A DNA stretch of 64,000 bases from Amycolatopsis endophytica. Lineage in GTDB: Bacteria > Actinomycetota > Actinomycetes > Mycobacteriales > Pseudonocardiaceae. Below are positions 44,436-54,153 of this stretch, piece after piece. Position 1 is the first letter of the stretch. The number at the start of each line of letters is the position of its first letter. The notes under the pieces are model-generated. The model worked only from the letters and a program-made list of their open reading frames with translations. It was not told the origin of the DNA and did no database searches. The translations under genes were made by a program, and so were the position numbers. Location: the NCBI RefSeq assembly GCF_013410405.1, contig NZ_JACCFK010000001.1:4464001-4528000 (forward strand). Reading direction: 5' to 3'.

Positions 44436-44455
44436 GTGCGGGGCCGGCCCCGCAC
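44436..44455. terminator. Palindrome between convergent PH-protein and xth genes
   Basis: GTGCGGGGCCGGCCCCGCAC is a perfect 20-bp palindrome that can fold as an 8-bp GC stem in either transcript. There is no T tract. It lies 44 bp after the PH-protein stop and 3 bp from the xth stop. Confidence 0.5.
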
Positions 44456-44458
44456 AGG

Positions 44459-45235
44459 TCAGACCGTCAGGTCGACCACCACGGGGGCGTGGTCGGAGGT
44501 GCCCTTGCCCTTGCGGGCCTCCCGGTCCACGTAGGCGTCGCTCACCGAGCCGGTGAACTTCGCCGACCCGTACACCAGGTCGATGCGCATCCCGTTGTTC
44601 TTCGGGAACGCCAGCTGCCGGTAGTCCCAGTACGTGTAGGGCGTGTCGTACTTGAGGGCACGCGGCAGCACCTCGTCCAGGCCCGCGTCGCGCAGCGCCG
44701 CCAGCGCGGCGCGTTCCGCCTCCGTCACGTGGGTCATGCCGTCGAACAGCGTGATGTCCCAGACGTCGGAGTCGGTCGGCGCGATGTTGAAGTCGCCCAG
44801 CACCGCGAACGGCCGGTCGTCGGCCGTCTCCGCCACGACCGTGGCGCGCAGCGCGTCCAGCCACCGCAGCTTGTACTCGTAGTGCGGGTGCGCCACCTCC
44901 CGCCCGTTGGGCACGTACACCGACCACACCCGCACGCCGCCGCAGGTCGCGCCGATCGCGCGCGGCTCGGAGGCGTCGTCGAACGTCGGCTCGCCGTCCA
45001 GGCCGCGCCGGACGTCCGCCAGGCCGGCCCTGGACAGGATCGCGACCCCGTTCCACCGGCCCGTGCCGTAGGCGGCGACCTCGTAGCCCGCGTCGGCGAC
45101 CTCGGCGGGGAACGCCTCCGTCGCGCATTTCAGCTCCTGCAGGCACACCACGTCCGGCGCGGCGGTCTCCAGCCAGGACAGCAGCTTCGGCAGCCGCGCG
45201 GTGACGGAGTTGACGTTCCAGGTGGCGATGCGCAT
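44459..45235 (-). CDS. xth: Exodeoxyribonuclease III
   Basis: ExoIII (258 aa), an AP endonuclease and 3' exonuclease in base-excision repair. The EEP-family motifs run in order: [52 protein letters not shown] and the terminal [11 protein letters not shown]. The Mg-binding Glu and the catalytic Asp/His are all present. It is divergent from uvrC across 90 bp. Confidence 0.94.
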   Translation of the reverse strand: MRIATWNVNSVTARLPKLLSWLETAAPDVVCLQELKCATEAFPAEVADAGYEVAAYGTGRWNGVAILSRAGLADVRRGLDGEPTFDDASEPRAIGATCGGVRVWSVYVPNGREVAHPHYEYKLRWLDALRATVVAETADDRPFAVLGDFNIAPTDSDVWDITLFDGMTHVTEAERAALAALRDAGLDEVLPRALKYDTPYTYWDYRQLAFPKNNGMRIDLVYGSAKFTGSVSDAYVDREARKGKGTSDHAPVVVDLTV

Positions 45236-45312
45236 GATCCCGAGAATCGCATACCCCCGCGCACCCGCCGCATCCGGCGGGAGGGGTGCGTCGGAGTGTC
45301 ACACCCGAGCCA

Positions 45313-45318
45313 TAGGCT
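45313..45318 (+). promoter_or_regulatory. -10 box of uvrC, leaderless
   Basis: TAGGCT lies 7 nt before the uvrC GTG. The GGAGGG between them is too close to the start codon to act as a ribosome site. Confidence 0.5.
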
Positions 45319-45325
45319 GGAGGGC

Positions 45326-47269
45326 GTGGCTGATCCGTCCACCTACCGTCCCTCGCCGGGGAGCATCCCGGACGAGCCCGGCGTGTACAAGTTCCGCGAC
45401 GCGACCAGGCGGGTCATCTACGTCGGCAAGGCCAAGAGCCTGCGCAGCAGGCTGAACTCCTACTTCGCCGACCTGTCCGGGCTGCATCCGCGCACCCGGC
45501 AGATGGTGACCACCGCGGCGGGCGTCGAGTGGACCGTCGTGACCACCGAGGTCGAGGCTCTCCAGCTGGAGTACAACTGGATCAAGGAGTTCGACCCGCG
45601 GTTCAACGTCCGCTACCGCGACGACAAGTCCTACCCGGTGCTGGCGGTCACGCTGCACGAGGAGTTCCCGCGGCTGCACGTCTACCGCGGCCCGCGCAAG
45701 AAGGGCGTGCGGTACTTCGGCCCGTACGCGCACGCCTGGGCGATCCGCGAGACGCTGGACCTGCTGCTGCGGGTGTTCCCGGCGCGCACGTGCTCCAGCG
45801 GCGTGTTCCGGCGGCACGGCCAGATCGGGCGGCCGTGCCTGCTCGGCTACATCGACAAGTGCTCCGCGCCCTGTGTGGGCCGGGTGAGCGCCGACGAGCA
45901 CCGCCGGATCGTGGAGGACTTCTGCGACTTCCTCTCCGGCCGGACCGACGCGATGGTCCGCAAGCTCGAACGCGACATGGCCGAGGCCGCCGAATCGCTG
46001 GAGTTCGAGAAGGCCGCGCGGCTGCGCGACGACATCGGCGCGCTGCGGCGCGCGATGGAGAAGCAGGCCGTGGTGCTCGGCGACGGCACGGACGCCGACC
46101 TCGTCGCCTTCGCCCATGACGAGCTGGAGGCCGCCGTCCAGGTCTTCCACGTGCGCGGCGGCCGGGTCCGCGGTCAGCGGGGCTGGGTGGTCGACAAGGC
46201 CGACGAGATGGGCGTGCCCGAGCTGGTCGAGCAGTTCCTCACCCAGTTCTACGGCGAGCAGGTCGAGCTGGCCGAGCAGGGCACCGACCTGGGCACGCCG
46301 GTGCCGCGCGAGGTGCTGGTGCCGGAGCTGCCCGCCGACCCCGAGGCGATGACCGAGTGGCTGTCCGGCCTGCGCGGCTCCCGCGTGCAGCTGCGGGTGC
46401 CGCAGCGCGGCGACAAGCGGGCGCTGGCCGAGACCGTGGAGCGCAACGCGCAGGAGGCGTTCCAGCAGCACAAGCTGCGCCGCGCGGGCGACCTGACCGC
46501 GCGCTCGGCCGCGCTGGCCGAGCTGCAGGAGCACCTGGGCCTGGACAGCGCGCCGTTGCGCATCGAATGCGTCGACATCAGCCACACGCAGGGCACCGAC
46601 GTGGTGGCCTCGCTCGTGGTGTTCGAGGACGGCATCGCCCGCAAGTCGGAGTACCGCCGGTTCGCGTTGCGGGAGGCCGCCACCGAAGGCGATGTCGCCT
46701 CGATCGCCGAGGTGGTGCGGCGCCGGTTCGCCCGCTACCAGACCGAAACGCAGGAGGGCCTGGCGGGCGACAAACCGGGCATCGACCCGGAGACGGGGCG
46801 GCCGCGCAAGTTCGCCTACCCGCCGAACCTGCTGGTGGTCGACGGCGCGGGCCCGCAGGCGACCGCGGCGGCGGACGTGCTGGCCGAGATGGGCATCACC
46901 GACATCGCCGTGGTGGGCCTGGCGAAGCGGCTGGAGGAGGTATGGCTGCCCGGCGATCCCGATCCCGCGATCCTGCCCCGCACCTCCGAGGCCCTGTACC
47001 TGTTGCAGCGGGTGCGGGACGAGGCGCACCGCTTCGCCATCGCCTACCACCGGCAGAAGCGGGCCAAGCGCGTGCAGGTGTCCGCTTTGGACGGTGTGCC
47101 GGGGCTGGGGCAGGCGCGGCGGGCCGCGCTGATCAAGCACTTCGGTTCGGTGAAACGGCTGAAGGAAGCAGGGGTGGACGAGATCGCCGAGGTGCCGGGC
47201 GTGGGGAAACGCACCGCCGAGGCGATTTTCGCCGCGTTGGCGTCACCAGGGGAGTCGGAGAAGAAGTGA
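45326..47269 (+). CDS. uvrC: Excinuclease ABC subunit C
   Basis: UvrC (647 aa) makes both incisions in nucleotide-excision repair. The N-terminal GIY-YIG nuclease ([21 protein letters not shown]) is followed by the UVR motif near residues 205-240, the RNase H-like 5' nuclease ([17 protein letters not shown]) and a C-terminal double HhH ([29 protein letters not shown]). The GTG start is chosen by homology. uvrC-rapZ-yvcK-whiA is the conserved actinobacterial order. Confidence 0.96.
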   Translation: MADPSTYRPSPGSIPDEPGVYKFRDATRRVIYVGKAKSLRSRLNSYFADLSGLHPRTRQMVTTAAGVEWTVVTTEVEALQLEYNWIKEFDPRFNVRYRDDKSYPVLAVTLHEEFPRLHVYRGPRKKGVRYFGPYAHAWAIRETLDLLLRVFPARTCSSGVFRRHGQIGRPCLLGYIDKCSAPCVGRVSADEHRRIVEDFCDFLSGRTDAMVRKLERDMAEAAESLEFEKAARLRDDIGALRRAMEKQAVVLGDGTDADLVAFAHDELEAAVQVFHVRGGRVRGQRGWVVDKADEMGVPELVEQFLTQFYGEQVELAEQGTDLGTPVPREVLVPELPADPEAMTEWLSGLRGSRVQLRVPQRGDKRALAETVERNAQEAFQQHKLRRAGDLTARSAALAELQEHLGLDSAPLRIECVDISHTQGTDVVASLVVFEDGIARKSEYRRFALREAATEGDVASIAEVVRRRFARYQTETQEGLAGDKPGIDPETGRPRKFAYPPNLLVVDGAGPQATAAADVLAEMGITDIAVVGLAKRLEEVWLPGDPDPAILPRTSEALYLLQRVRDEAHRFAIAYHRQKRAKRVQVSALDGVPGLGQARRAALIKHFGSVKRLKEAGVDEIAEVPGVGKRTAEAIFAALASPGESEKK

Positions 47270-47280
47270 CGGGAGAGACG

Positions 47281-48162
47281 ATGGCCGAGGATCGCGGCAC
47301 CGGCATGGAGGTGGCGGTGGTGACCGGTCTGTCCGGGGCCGGCCGCAGCACCGCCGCGAAGTGCCTGGAGGATCTGGGCTGGTTCGTGGTGGACAACCTG
47401 CCGCCCGAGCTGATCGCCACCATGGTCGAGCTGGGGGCGCAGGCCCGTGGCGCGATCACGAAGGTCGCGGTGGTGATGGACGTGCGCTCACGCGCGTTCA
47501 CCGACGACCTGTCGTCGATCATCAAGGACCTCGACGCCCGGGGGTACAAGCCGCGGGTGCTGTTCCTGGAGGCCACCGACGCGGTGCTGGTGCGCCGGTT
47601 CGAGCAGGTGCGCCGCGGCCACCCGCTGCAGGGCGACGGGCGGCTCATCGACGGCATCACCGCGGAGCGCGCGATGCTCGCGCCGCTGCGCGAGGAGGCG
47701 GACCTGGTGCTGGAGACCTCCGCACTGTCGGTGCACGACCTGCGCGCCAAGATCGAGGACGCGTTCGGCACCGAATCGGCCACGCAGACCCGGGTCACCG
47801 TGCTGTCCTTCGGCTACAAGTACGGCCTGCCGATGGACGCCGATCTCGTCATGGACGTGCGGTTCCTGCCGAACCCGTTCTGGATCCCGGAGTTGCGCGA
47901 CCACACCGGCCTGGACGCGGAGGTGCGCAACTACGTGCTGTCGCAGGAGGGCGCCGAGGAGTTCCTCGACCGCTACCACCAGCTGCTGCGCCTGATCGGT
48001 GCCGGCTACCGGCGGGAGGGCAAGCGGTACCTGACGCTGGCCGTGGGCTGCACGGGGGGCAAGCACCGGAGTGTCGCCATCTCCGAGGAGCTGTCCAGGC
48101 TGTTGTCCAATGAGGACGGTATGGCGGTGAAGGTGATCCACCGGGACCTGGGACGCGAGTGA
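47281..48162 (+). CDS. rapZ: RNase adapter RapZ-family nucleotide-binding protein
   Basis: A 293-residue P-loop protein (VVTGLSGAGRSTAAKCLEDLG). In the Walker A motif Arg takes the place of the usual Lys (SGAGRST versus SGAGKS), which I recall as common in actinobacterial members. FVVDNLPPEL and the C-terminal GCTGGKHRSV are family hallmarks. The ATG at 47281 follows GGGAGAG; the alternative GTG at 47266 would overlap the uvrC stop. The stop overlaps yvcK. Its role in actinobacteria is unclear, since GlmS/GlmZ control is known only in enterobacteria. Confidence 0.92.
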   Translation: MAEDRGTGMEVAVVTGLSGAGRSTAAKCLEDLGWFVVDNLPPELIATMVELGAQARGAITKVAVVMDVRSRAFTDDLSSIIKDLDARGYKPRVLFLEATDAVLVRRFEQVRRGHPLQGDGRLIDGITAERAMLAPLREEADLVLETSALSVHDLRAKIEDAFGTESATQTRVTVLSFGYKYGLPMDADLVMDVRFLPNPFWIPELRDHTGLDAEVRNYVLSQEGAEEFLDRYHQLLRLIGAGYRREGKRYLTLAVGCTGGKHRSVAISEELSRLLSNEDGMAVKVIHRDLGRE

Positions 48163-49142
48163 CGGGCAGAGGACCGCTGCGCGCGGTCGCGCTGGGCGGC
48201 GGGCACGGGCTGCACGCGACGCTGAGGGCGTTGCGGCGCCTGACCACGGACGTCACCGCGGTGGTCACGGTCGCCGACGACGGTGGTTCGTCCGGGCGGT
48301 TGCGCCGTGAGCTGGGGTCGCTGCCGCCGGGGGATCTGCGGCAGGCGCTGTCCGCGCTCGCGATCGCCGAGACGGGTGAGTCGCTGTGGGCGGAGGTGTT
48401 CCAGCACCGTTTCGGTGGCAACGGCGCGCTCGCCGGGCACGCGGTCGGCAACCTGCTGCTGGCCGGGTTGTTCGAGGTGATGGGCGATCCGGTGGCGGCG
48501 CTGGACGAGGCGCGGCGGTTGCTGGGCGTGTCCGGCCGGGTGCTGCCGATGTCGCCGGAGCCGCTGGAGATCGAGGCGGAGGTGTCCGGGCTCGACGACG
48601 ACGGGTCGCTGCGCCGGATCCGCGGTCAGGTCGCGGTGGCGAGCACACCCGGCCGGGTCGAGCGGATCACGTTGCGCACGCCGCAACGGCCGGGCGGGGA
48701 GCCCTCGGCGTGCGAGGAGGCGGTGCGTGCGGTGCTGGACGCCGAGGTGGTGTTCCTGGGCCCGGGTTCGTGGTTCACGAGCGTCCTGCCGCACCTGCTG
48801 GTGCCCGCGTTGCACGACGCGTTGCTGCGTACCACGGCGACGAAGATCGTGGTACTGAACCTGGTCCCGCAGCCGGGTGAGACGGCGGGGTTCTCACCCG
48901 AACGGCACTTGGACGTACTCTTCCAGCACGCGCCGGCGCTGCGGGCGGATGTGGTGATCGCGGACCGGGACTCGGTTCCGGCTCCGGTCTGTCTGCGGGA
49001 GGCGGCGGGACGGCTGGGGGCCACGGCGCTCCTGGCCGATGTCGCGGATCCGGATCGCGAGGGAGTGCACGATCCGGATGCGCTGGCGAGCTGTGTGCGG
49101 GAAGCTCTCGGTCTGCGCGAGACCGAGGGCCGGAAAGGGTAG
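48159..49142 (+). CDS. yvcK: Gluconeogenesis factor YvcK/CofD-like protein
   Basis: A 327-residue member of the CofD/YvcK family (CuvA in mycobacteria), which binds UDP-sugars and influences cell wall growth. VALGGGHGLHATLRAL and VTVADDGGSSGRLRREL form the nucleotide site, and FLGPGSWFTSVLPHLLV the central loop. It overlaps rapZ by GTGA and sits 9 bp before whiA. Confidence 0.92.
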   Translation: MTGRGPLRAVALGGGHGLHATLRALRRLTTDVTAVVTVADDGGSSGRLRRELGSLPPGDLRQALSALAIAETGESLWAEVFQHRFGGNGALAGHAVGNLLLAGLFEVMGDPVAALDEARRLLGVSGRVLPMSPEPLEIEAEVSGLDDDGSLRRIRGQVAVASTPGRVERITLRTPQRPGGEPSACEEAVRAVLDAEVVFLGPGSWFTSVLPHLLVPALHDALLRTTATKIVVLNLVPQPGETAGFSPERHLDVLFQHAPALRADVVIADRDSVPAPVCLREAAGRLGATALLADVADPDREGVHDPDALASCVREALGLRETEGRKG

Positions 49143-49151
49143 GGAGGGGCC

Positions 49152-50141
49152 ATGGCGATGACCGCCGCCGTGAAGGACGAGCTCAGCAGGCTGCAGCTCA
49201 CGAAGATCGGGCCGCGCCGGTCCGAAGTCGCGTCGATGCTGCGCTTCGCCGGTGGCCTGCACATCGTGGGGGGACGGGTGGTGGTGGAGGCCGAGCTCGA
49301 CACGGGTTCGGTCGCGCGACGGCTACGCAAGGAGATCCACGAGCTGTACGGCCACCATTCGGATGTGCACGTGCTGTCCGCGGGCGGCCTGCGGAAGACG
49401 ACCCGGTACATCGTCCGGGTGGTTCAGGACGGGGAGAGCCTGGCGCGGCAGACGGGTTTGATCGACCAGCGCGGCCGCCCGGTGCGTGGCCTGCCCGCCG
49501 CGGTGGTGTCCGGCGGGATCGCCGACGCCGAGGCCGCGTGGCGTGGCGCGTTCCTGGCGCACGGTTCCCTGACGGAGCCCGGCCGTTCGAGTTCGCTGGA
49601 GGTCACCTGCCCCGGCCCGGAAGCGGCACTCGCGCTGGTCGGTGCCGCCCGCCGGATGGGCATCCAGGCGAAGTCCCGCGAGGTGCGGGGAGCCGACCGG
49701 GTCGTGGTCCGGGACGGCGACGCGATCGGTGCCCTGCTGACGCGCCTGGGTGCGCACGCGAGCGTCCTGCAGTGGGAGGAACGCCGGATGCGCCGCGAGG
49801 TGCGCGCGACGGCCAACCGGCTCGCCAACTTCGACGACGCCAACCTGCGCCGTTCCGCCAGGGCAGCCGTCGCCGCGGCCGCCAGGGTCGGCCGGGCGCT
49901 GGACATCCTCGCCGACACGGCACCGGAACACCTCCTGGCGGCGGGTCGTCTGCGGTTGGACAACCGCCAGGCCAGCCTGGAGGAACTCGGCCAGCTCGCC
50001 GACCCCCCGATGACGAAGGACGCGGTCGCCGGCCGAATCCGAAGGTTGCTGGCGATGGCCGACAAGCGGGCGAAAGAGTTGAACATCCCGGACACCGAAA
50101 GCGCCGTCACCCCGGACATGCTCGAAGAGGAAAGCGTTTAG
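49152..50141 (+). CDS. whiA: Sporulation/division regulator WhiA
   Basis: WhiA (329 aa) joins a degenerate LAGLIDADG-like fold to a C-terminal helix-turn-helix (residues about 250-315). With WhiB it activates division genes in Streptomyces. [15 protein letters not shown] and [13 protein letters not shown] mark the N-terminal fold, and [22 protein letters not shown] the DNA-binding helix. AGGGAGGGG precedes the ATG. gap-pgk-tpi, which usually follow whiA, are not here; a repeat region begins instead. Confidence 0.95.
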   Translation: MAMTAAVKDELSRLQLTKIGPRRSEVASMLRFAGGLHIVGGRVVVEAELDTGSVARRLRKEIHELYGHHSDVHVLSAGGLRKTTRYIVRVVQDGESLARQTGLIDQRGRPVRGLPAAVVSGGIADAEAAWRGAFLAHGSLTEPGRSSSLEVTCPGPEAALALVGAARRMGIQAKSREVRGADRVVVRDGDAIGALLTRLGAHASVLQWEERRMRREVRATANRLANFDDANLRRSARAAVAAAARVGRALDILADTAPEHLLAAGRLRLDNRQASLEELGQLADPPMTKDAVAGRIRRLLAMADKRAKELNIPDTESAVTPDMLEEESV

Positions 50142-50142
50142 C

Positions 50143-50346
50143 GGCGAGCGCCAGCGAGCTGCCCTGCCCCAAAATGAGCTGGGTGGTCATCCCGTCGCCT
50201 GAGGCCGTCAGATCACAGTGATAGGCCTCAATCAGGCGACGGGATGACCACCCAGCGACCACCCACCCAAGGTGAGCCGGACTGCGGAAGCCCTGTCATC
50301 CCGGAGCCAGCCCGTCCGGCGAGGACTCTTTTGATCTTTGAACCCG
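50143..50346 (+). repeat. Dispersed repeat, copy 1 (interrupted)
   Basis: It shares four blocks in the same order with the inverted copy at 63144-63237: 20 bp (50143-50162), 16 bp (50179-50194), 31 bp (50296-50326) and 16 bp (50331-50346), all identical. Relative to copy 2 it carries about 109 extra bases, bounded by TCATCCCG at 50187-50194 and 50296-50303. Confidence 0.85.
50179..50255. repeat. Long hairpin inside repeat copy 1
   Basis: Perfect 23-bp inverted arms (50179-50201 and 50233-50255) continue, after a 4-nt bulge, into AGGCC/GGCCT (50202-50206 and 50224-50228) and an inner ATCA-CAG-TGAT hairpin. One arm of the palindrome is shared with copy 2; the other belongs to the inserted segment. 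Confidence 0.9.
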
Positions 50347-50539
50347 CGCCGCCTTCGGCAGGCGAAAAGAGAGGCGCTGCGCGCTAAAAACCCTGGCCTG
50401 GGCTTTCCCCCGATGCGCGAGTGTCTAACGGTCGAGACGCCGCGTCAAGCCGGGAAAGCGGCTGTGTATCGGGGGCGGGGGAGGTGCGGGTGAGGTGGTG
50501 GTTCCGTTTCGTGCCAGGCCGCCGGTCCAGGGACAGGGA

Positions 50540-51328
50540 TCACCCCAGCAACGGTTCCACTTCTGCCGTTTTCTGGGTCACCTCTTGCTCCGCGCTCTCC
50601 GGCTTGGTGCCGCTCGGCCGGTGGCTCAGTACCACCACGACGTACCGGTCGTCTGGTCCGACGAGGCCGCTCGTGTGCGCGTCCACGCCGCCCCGTCCGG
50701 CTGCCCATCCCTGCTTGATCGCCCAGGATCGGCCGGGGAGTGCGCTGGGGATGCCGAAGTGCTGGTTCGTTCCGTCGGCCGCTGTTTCAGGTGCGTCGCG
50801 GAGCGGGTCGAGGATCAGGTCGCGCTGGGATGCGGGCAGGGCGAGCACGGCCCGGTAGATCTTCACCACGTCCGACGCCGACAGGAGCGTGTCGCCCCAG
50901 CGCCCCGGATCCACCGGGGGCTCGGTGTCACTCAGGTTCAGCGACGAGACCGTGCGGCGGACGATCCCGGTGGCGCCGCCCGAGGTCCACAGGGCGTCGG
51001 CGATCGTGTCGTCGCTGTAGGCCAGCATGCGGGTCACGCGCGCGCTCGGGTGCTGCGGGGTGACGTGCCCGCGCTGCACCAGGTCGATCGCGATGAGCAG
51101 CTTCACCAGGGACGCCGAGCGGAAACGGGCGTCCGGCTCGTCCGCACGCAGGGTTTTTCCCGTGGTGCGGTCGAACACGACGACGCTCGTCGCGGAGCTT
51201 TCCGCCGCCACCGGGCCCGGGCCGGACCGCAACGCGAACGCGGTGCCCAGCGCCGCGGCGGCCACCACGACGGCGGCGACGAGGACGATGATCAGGCCAC
51301 GGTGACGCGGCCGGCTCTGCACGGACAT
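50540..51328 (-). CDS. Membrane-anchored serine beta-lactamase-like hydrolase
   Basis: A 262-residue protein with an N-terminal membrane helix (about residues 11-33) and an extracytoplasmic penicilloyl-serine-transferase fold. The SxxK nucleophile motif is SLVK (Ser73-Lys76). The second motif reads YSDD in place of SDN, and the KTG position reads KQG, so activity on beta-lactams is doubtful; related proteins act as peptidases or are inactive. The ATG at 51328 with GAAGGTG upstream is chosen because it opens directly into the signal anchor. It is divergent from a two-component system that may sense cell-wall stress. Confidence 0.75.
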   Translation of the reverse strand: MSVQSRPRHRGLIIVLVAAVVVAAAALGTAFALRSGPGPVAAESSATSVVVFDRTTGKTLRADEPDARFRSASLVKLLIAIDLVQRGHVTPQHPSARVTRMLAYSDDTIADALWTSGGATGIVRRTVSSLNLSDTEPPVDPGRWGDTLLSASDVVKIYRAVLALPASQRDLILDPLRDAPETAADGTNQHFGIPSALPGRSWAIKQGWAAGRGGVDAHTSGLVGPDDRYVVVVLSHRPSGTKPESAEQEVTQKTAEVEPLLG

Positions 51329-51417
51329 GGTGATCACCTTCGACCGGTCATGTCCGGGTCCGGTCGTCGTCGTGTCATGGTTTCGCAACAGAGTCGCCCC
51401 GGTTGGTGAACCACCGC

Positions 51418-51423
51418 CATAAT
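51418..51423 (+). promoter_or_regulatory. -10 box of the two-component operon, leaderless
   Basis: CATAAT lies 7 nt before the GTG at 51431; no ribosome site lies between. Confidence 0.45.
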
Positions 51424-51430
51424 CGTCCGC

Positions 51431-52105
51431 GTGCCGACTGTGCTGTTGATCGAAGACGACCCGGCCGTCCGGGAAGGACTGTGCCTGGGCCTGAGCAGGC
51501 ACGGCCACGACGTCGAACCGGCCGAAGACGGGGAACGCGGGCTCAGCCTGCTCGCCACCCGCCGCCCAGACCTGGTCCTCCTCGACCTCATGCTACCCGG
51601 AATCGACGGGTTCGAGGTGTGCCGCCGCATCCGCGCGACCGGCCCGGTGCCGATCATCATGCTCACCGCGCGCGGCGACGACATCGACGTGGTCGGCGGA
51701 CTGGAAGCCGGCGCCGACGACTACGTCGTCAAACCGGTGCAGCCCCGCGTCCTCGACGCCCGCATCAAAGCGGTGCTGCGACGCGGCGGCACCGCGGGCC
51801 ACGACCGCGAACACCACGGTGCACTGGTGATCGACCGCGCCGCGTGCGAGGTCGCCAAGAACGGCGAACCGGTCCACCTGACGCCGACCGAACTGCGGCT
51901 GCTGCTGGAACTTTCCCGCGTGCCCGGCCGCGTGTTCAGCCGCCAGCAGCTGCTGGAACTGGTGTGGGAACACGACTACCTCGGCGACTCGCGGCTCGTC
52001 GACGCGTGCGTGCAGCGCCTGCGCGCCAAACTGGAGGACACGCCCGCCGCGCCGGTCTACGTCCGCACCGTGCGTGGCTTCGGCTACCGGTTCGGTCCAC
52101 TGTGA
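51431..52105 (+). CDS. OmpR-family response regulator, CseB-like
   Basis: A 224-residue regulator. The receiver domain has Asp9/Asp10 acid residues, the phosphoacceptor Asp52 in LVLLDLMLPGIDGFE, and the signalling Lys in YVVKPVQP. The C-terminal winged helix contains HLTPTELRLLLELSR and VRTVRGFGYRFG. It overlaps the kinase gene by GTGA. The set regulator-kinase-small lipoprotein recalls the CseABC envelope-stress operon of Streptomyces, where a lipoprotein tunes the kinase. Confidence 0.9.
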   Translation: MPTVLLIEDDPAVREGLCLGLSRHGHDVEPAEDGERGLSLLATRRPDLVLLDLMLPGIDGFEVCRRIRATGPVPIIMLTARGDDIDVVGGLEAGADDYVVKPVQPRVLDARIKAVLRRGGTAGHDREHHGALVIDRAACEVAKNGEPVHLTPTELRLLLELSRVPGRVFSRQQLLELVWEHDYLGDSRLVDACVQRLRAKLEDTPAAPVYVRTVRGFGYRFGPL

Positions 52106-53523
52106 TCAGACGGATCCCGCTGCGGCTGCGGGGGATCCGCGCCAGGCTGGTGATGATCATCAGCCTGGTCGCGGTCGTCGCGATCGTCGGCGCCACCGGG
52201 GTCAACTACGTCGCCGCCCGGCGCACCGTGCTCGCCGCGAAACAGGACCAGGAGATGACGCGCCTGCGTGACGCGGTCGACACCCTCGCGCCCGACCTGA
52301 TGATGCCGCCCGACCGTGCGACTCTCGAGGAGATCGTGCGACTGGTTCCCGGAGCCGGTGGCGTGTTCTACGGAACGCTCCGCGCCGGCAACGGTTTTCC
52401 CGTTTCGGAGGTGCCCGCGGAGCTGGTCGCGCGGGTGCGCGCGGACCACCTGATGGTGTTCCAGCGGGTCACGACGCGCTGGGGCGAACCGGTGCTGTTC
52501 GTCGGCATGCCGGTGATGGCGCTGGACACGAATTTCCGGCAGGTCCCCACCGGGATCGAGGTGTATGCCCGCTACTCGCTGGTGGCCGAGCAGCAGCAGA
52601 TCGCCGAGTTCGCGTTCAACGGCTGGCGCACCGCGGCCGTCGCGGTGCCGCTGGCGGTGATCCTGGCGTGGCTCGCCGCGGGCGCGGTGCTGCGGCCGGT
52701 GCGCCGCCTGCGGGACGGCGCGCGCAGTCTGGCGCGTGGCGAGTTGTCCACCCGCCTGCCCGACCGCGGTGGTGACGAACTCGCCGATCTGGCGCGCACG
52801 TTCAACGACACGGCCGCCAGCCTGGAGAAGTCGGTGGGGGAGCTGCGCCGCATGGAGGCCGACGCCCGCCGCTTCGTCGCCGACGTCTCCCACGAGCTGC
52901 GCACTCCGCTGACAGCGATGACGGCGGTGACCGAGGTGCTCGACGAGGAAGGCGCGCACCTGCCCGGCGACACGGGCACGGCCAGCAGACTGGTCAGCGC
53001 GGAAACCCGCAAACTGGCGCGGCTCGTGGACGACCTCATCGAGATCTCCCGGTTCGACAACGGACGCGCGCGCATGGACCGCCGCGAGGCCGACCTCGGC
53101 GAACTGATCGCGGCAACCCTGCGGAACCGGCACTGGGACGACCAGGTCGAGACCGACCTGCCCGCCGGGATCGTCGCGCAGGTGGACGCACGGCGCTTCG
53201 ACGTCGTCGTGGCCAACCTCGTCGGCAACGCGTTGCGCCACGGAGCCCCGCCCGTGCGGGTGCGTCTGTCCGGAACGGACGGTGAGATCGTCGTGGAGGT
53301 CACCGACCGCGGGCCCGGGCTGCCCGAGGACGTGCTGCCCCACGTGTTCGCCCGCTTCTACAAGGCCGACACCGCGCGGTCGCGGTCGGAGGGCAGCGGG
53401 CTCGGGCTGTCCATCGCGGAGAAGAACGCCGGCCTGCACGGCGGCACGATCGAGGCGGGCAACCGGCCGGGCGGCGGTGCCCGGTTCGTGTTGCGGCTGC
53501 CGAGGGCGGAGGTGCGGTCGTGA
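52102..53523 (+). CDS. Sensor histidine kinase, CseC-like
   Basis: A 473-residue membrane kinase: first helix at about residues 13-35, an extracytoplasmic sensor of about 140 residues, second helix at about 175-198, HAMP domain, H-box FVADVSHELRTPLTAM, N-box NLVGNALRHG, and G boxes DRGPGLPEDV and GSGLGLSI. The GTG start overlaps the regulator stop, and its TGA overlaps the lipoprotein GTG. The periplasmic part is not a sensor type I can name. Confidence 0.9.
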   Translation: MIRRIPLRLRGIRARLVMIISLVAVVAIVGATGVNYVAARRTVLAAKQDQEMTRLRDAVDTLAPDLMMPPDRATLEEIVRLVPGAGGVFYGTLRAGNGFPVSEVPAELVARVRADHLMVFQRVTTRWGEPVLFVGMPVMALDTNFRQVPTGIEVYARYSLVAEQQQIAEFAFNGWRTAAVAVPLAVILAWLAAGAVLRPVRRLRDGARSLARGELSTRLPDRGGDELADLARTFNDTAASLEKSVGELRRMEADARRFVADVSHELRTPLTAMTAVTEVLDEEGAHLPGDTGTASRLVSAETRKLARLVDDLIEISRFDNGRARMDRREADLGELIAATLRNRHWDDQVETDLPAGIVAQVDARRFDVVVANLVGNALRHGAPPVRVRLSGTDGEIVVEVTDRGPGLPEDVLPHVFARFYKADTARSRSEGSGLGLSIAEKNAGLHGGTIEAGNRPGGGARFVLRLPRAEVRS

Positions 53524-54014
53524 GGTGGTTGTGGCTGCTGGTCGTGCTGGTCGTGGCCGGATGCGGGGTGCGGCCCACGGATCCGGTGGCGGCGGGCAAC
53601 CCGCCGCTGGGAGCGGCGGCCGGGCCGATCCTGTTCTTCGTGCGCGACGGGAAGCTGGAGCCGGTGATGCGCGAGTCCGGGCGGCTCGGCACCGTGTCCG
53701 GCGCCGTCGTCGACCTGCTGTCCGGTCCGACGCAGGCCGAGATCGCCGCGGGCTACACCACCGAGCTGCTGAACGCGGCGGTCAGCACGTCGGTGAGCGC
53801 GCTGCGGGAGGGCTTCGTGACCGTGTCGCTCAGCCCGGCACCGGTCTACCTCTCCGAGACGGCGGTGGACCAGATCGTGTGCACGGTGATCGCCGTGCAG
53901 GCCCAGCTGGGCGCGAGCGCGGGCGGCATCGGGGTCCGGATCGACGGCCGCGGCTGGCCCGGCGGCGGGATCCAGCCGACCGGCAGCGCGTGGCGCTGCC
54001 CGGTGATCAGCTGA
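53520..54014 (+). CDS. Small lipoprotein, CseA/GerMN-like
   Basis: A 164-residue lipoprotein: LWLLVVLVVAGC is a short signal with lipobox VAGC, followed by a secreted domain with FFVRDGKLEPVMR and LLSGPTQAEIAAGYTTEL, the pattern of GerMN-type domains. It is translated together with the kinase gene (GTGA overlap) and probably modulates that kinase outside the membrane, as CseA does. This role is inferred from position. Confidence 0.75.
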   Translation: MRWLWLLVVLVVAGCGVRPTDPVAAGNPPLGAAAGPILFFVRDGKLEPVMRESGRLGTVSGAVVDLLSGPTQAEIAAGYTTELLNAAVSTSVSALREGFVTVSLSPAPVYLSETAVDQIVCTVIAVQAQLGASAGGIGVRIDGRGWPGGGIQPTGSAWRCPVIS

Positions 54015-54153
54015 GTGATGTGCAGGGCGTGTTACGGCTGCCGGGTGCGGCGCGGCCAGCCGTAACCTGCCGGTTTCCTGCGGGACCGGCCGGTGAAACC
54101 CGTCTCCCGAACCATCGGTTCTGCCCACTACCGGTTCGGGAAAGGGGATGCGC

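Larger units (their letters stand above)
50142..50539. other. Gene-free repeat region after whiA
   Basis: About 400 bp with no supported gene. It holds repeat copy 1 (50143-50346) with its internal hairpin, followed by GC-rich sequence with a partial match (CGCGTCAAG-n-CGGGAAAG near 50442) to the outer part of the second copy near 63.02 kb. This may also provide transcription stops for whiA and the convergent beta-lactamase-like gene. Confidence 0.6.
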
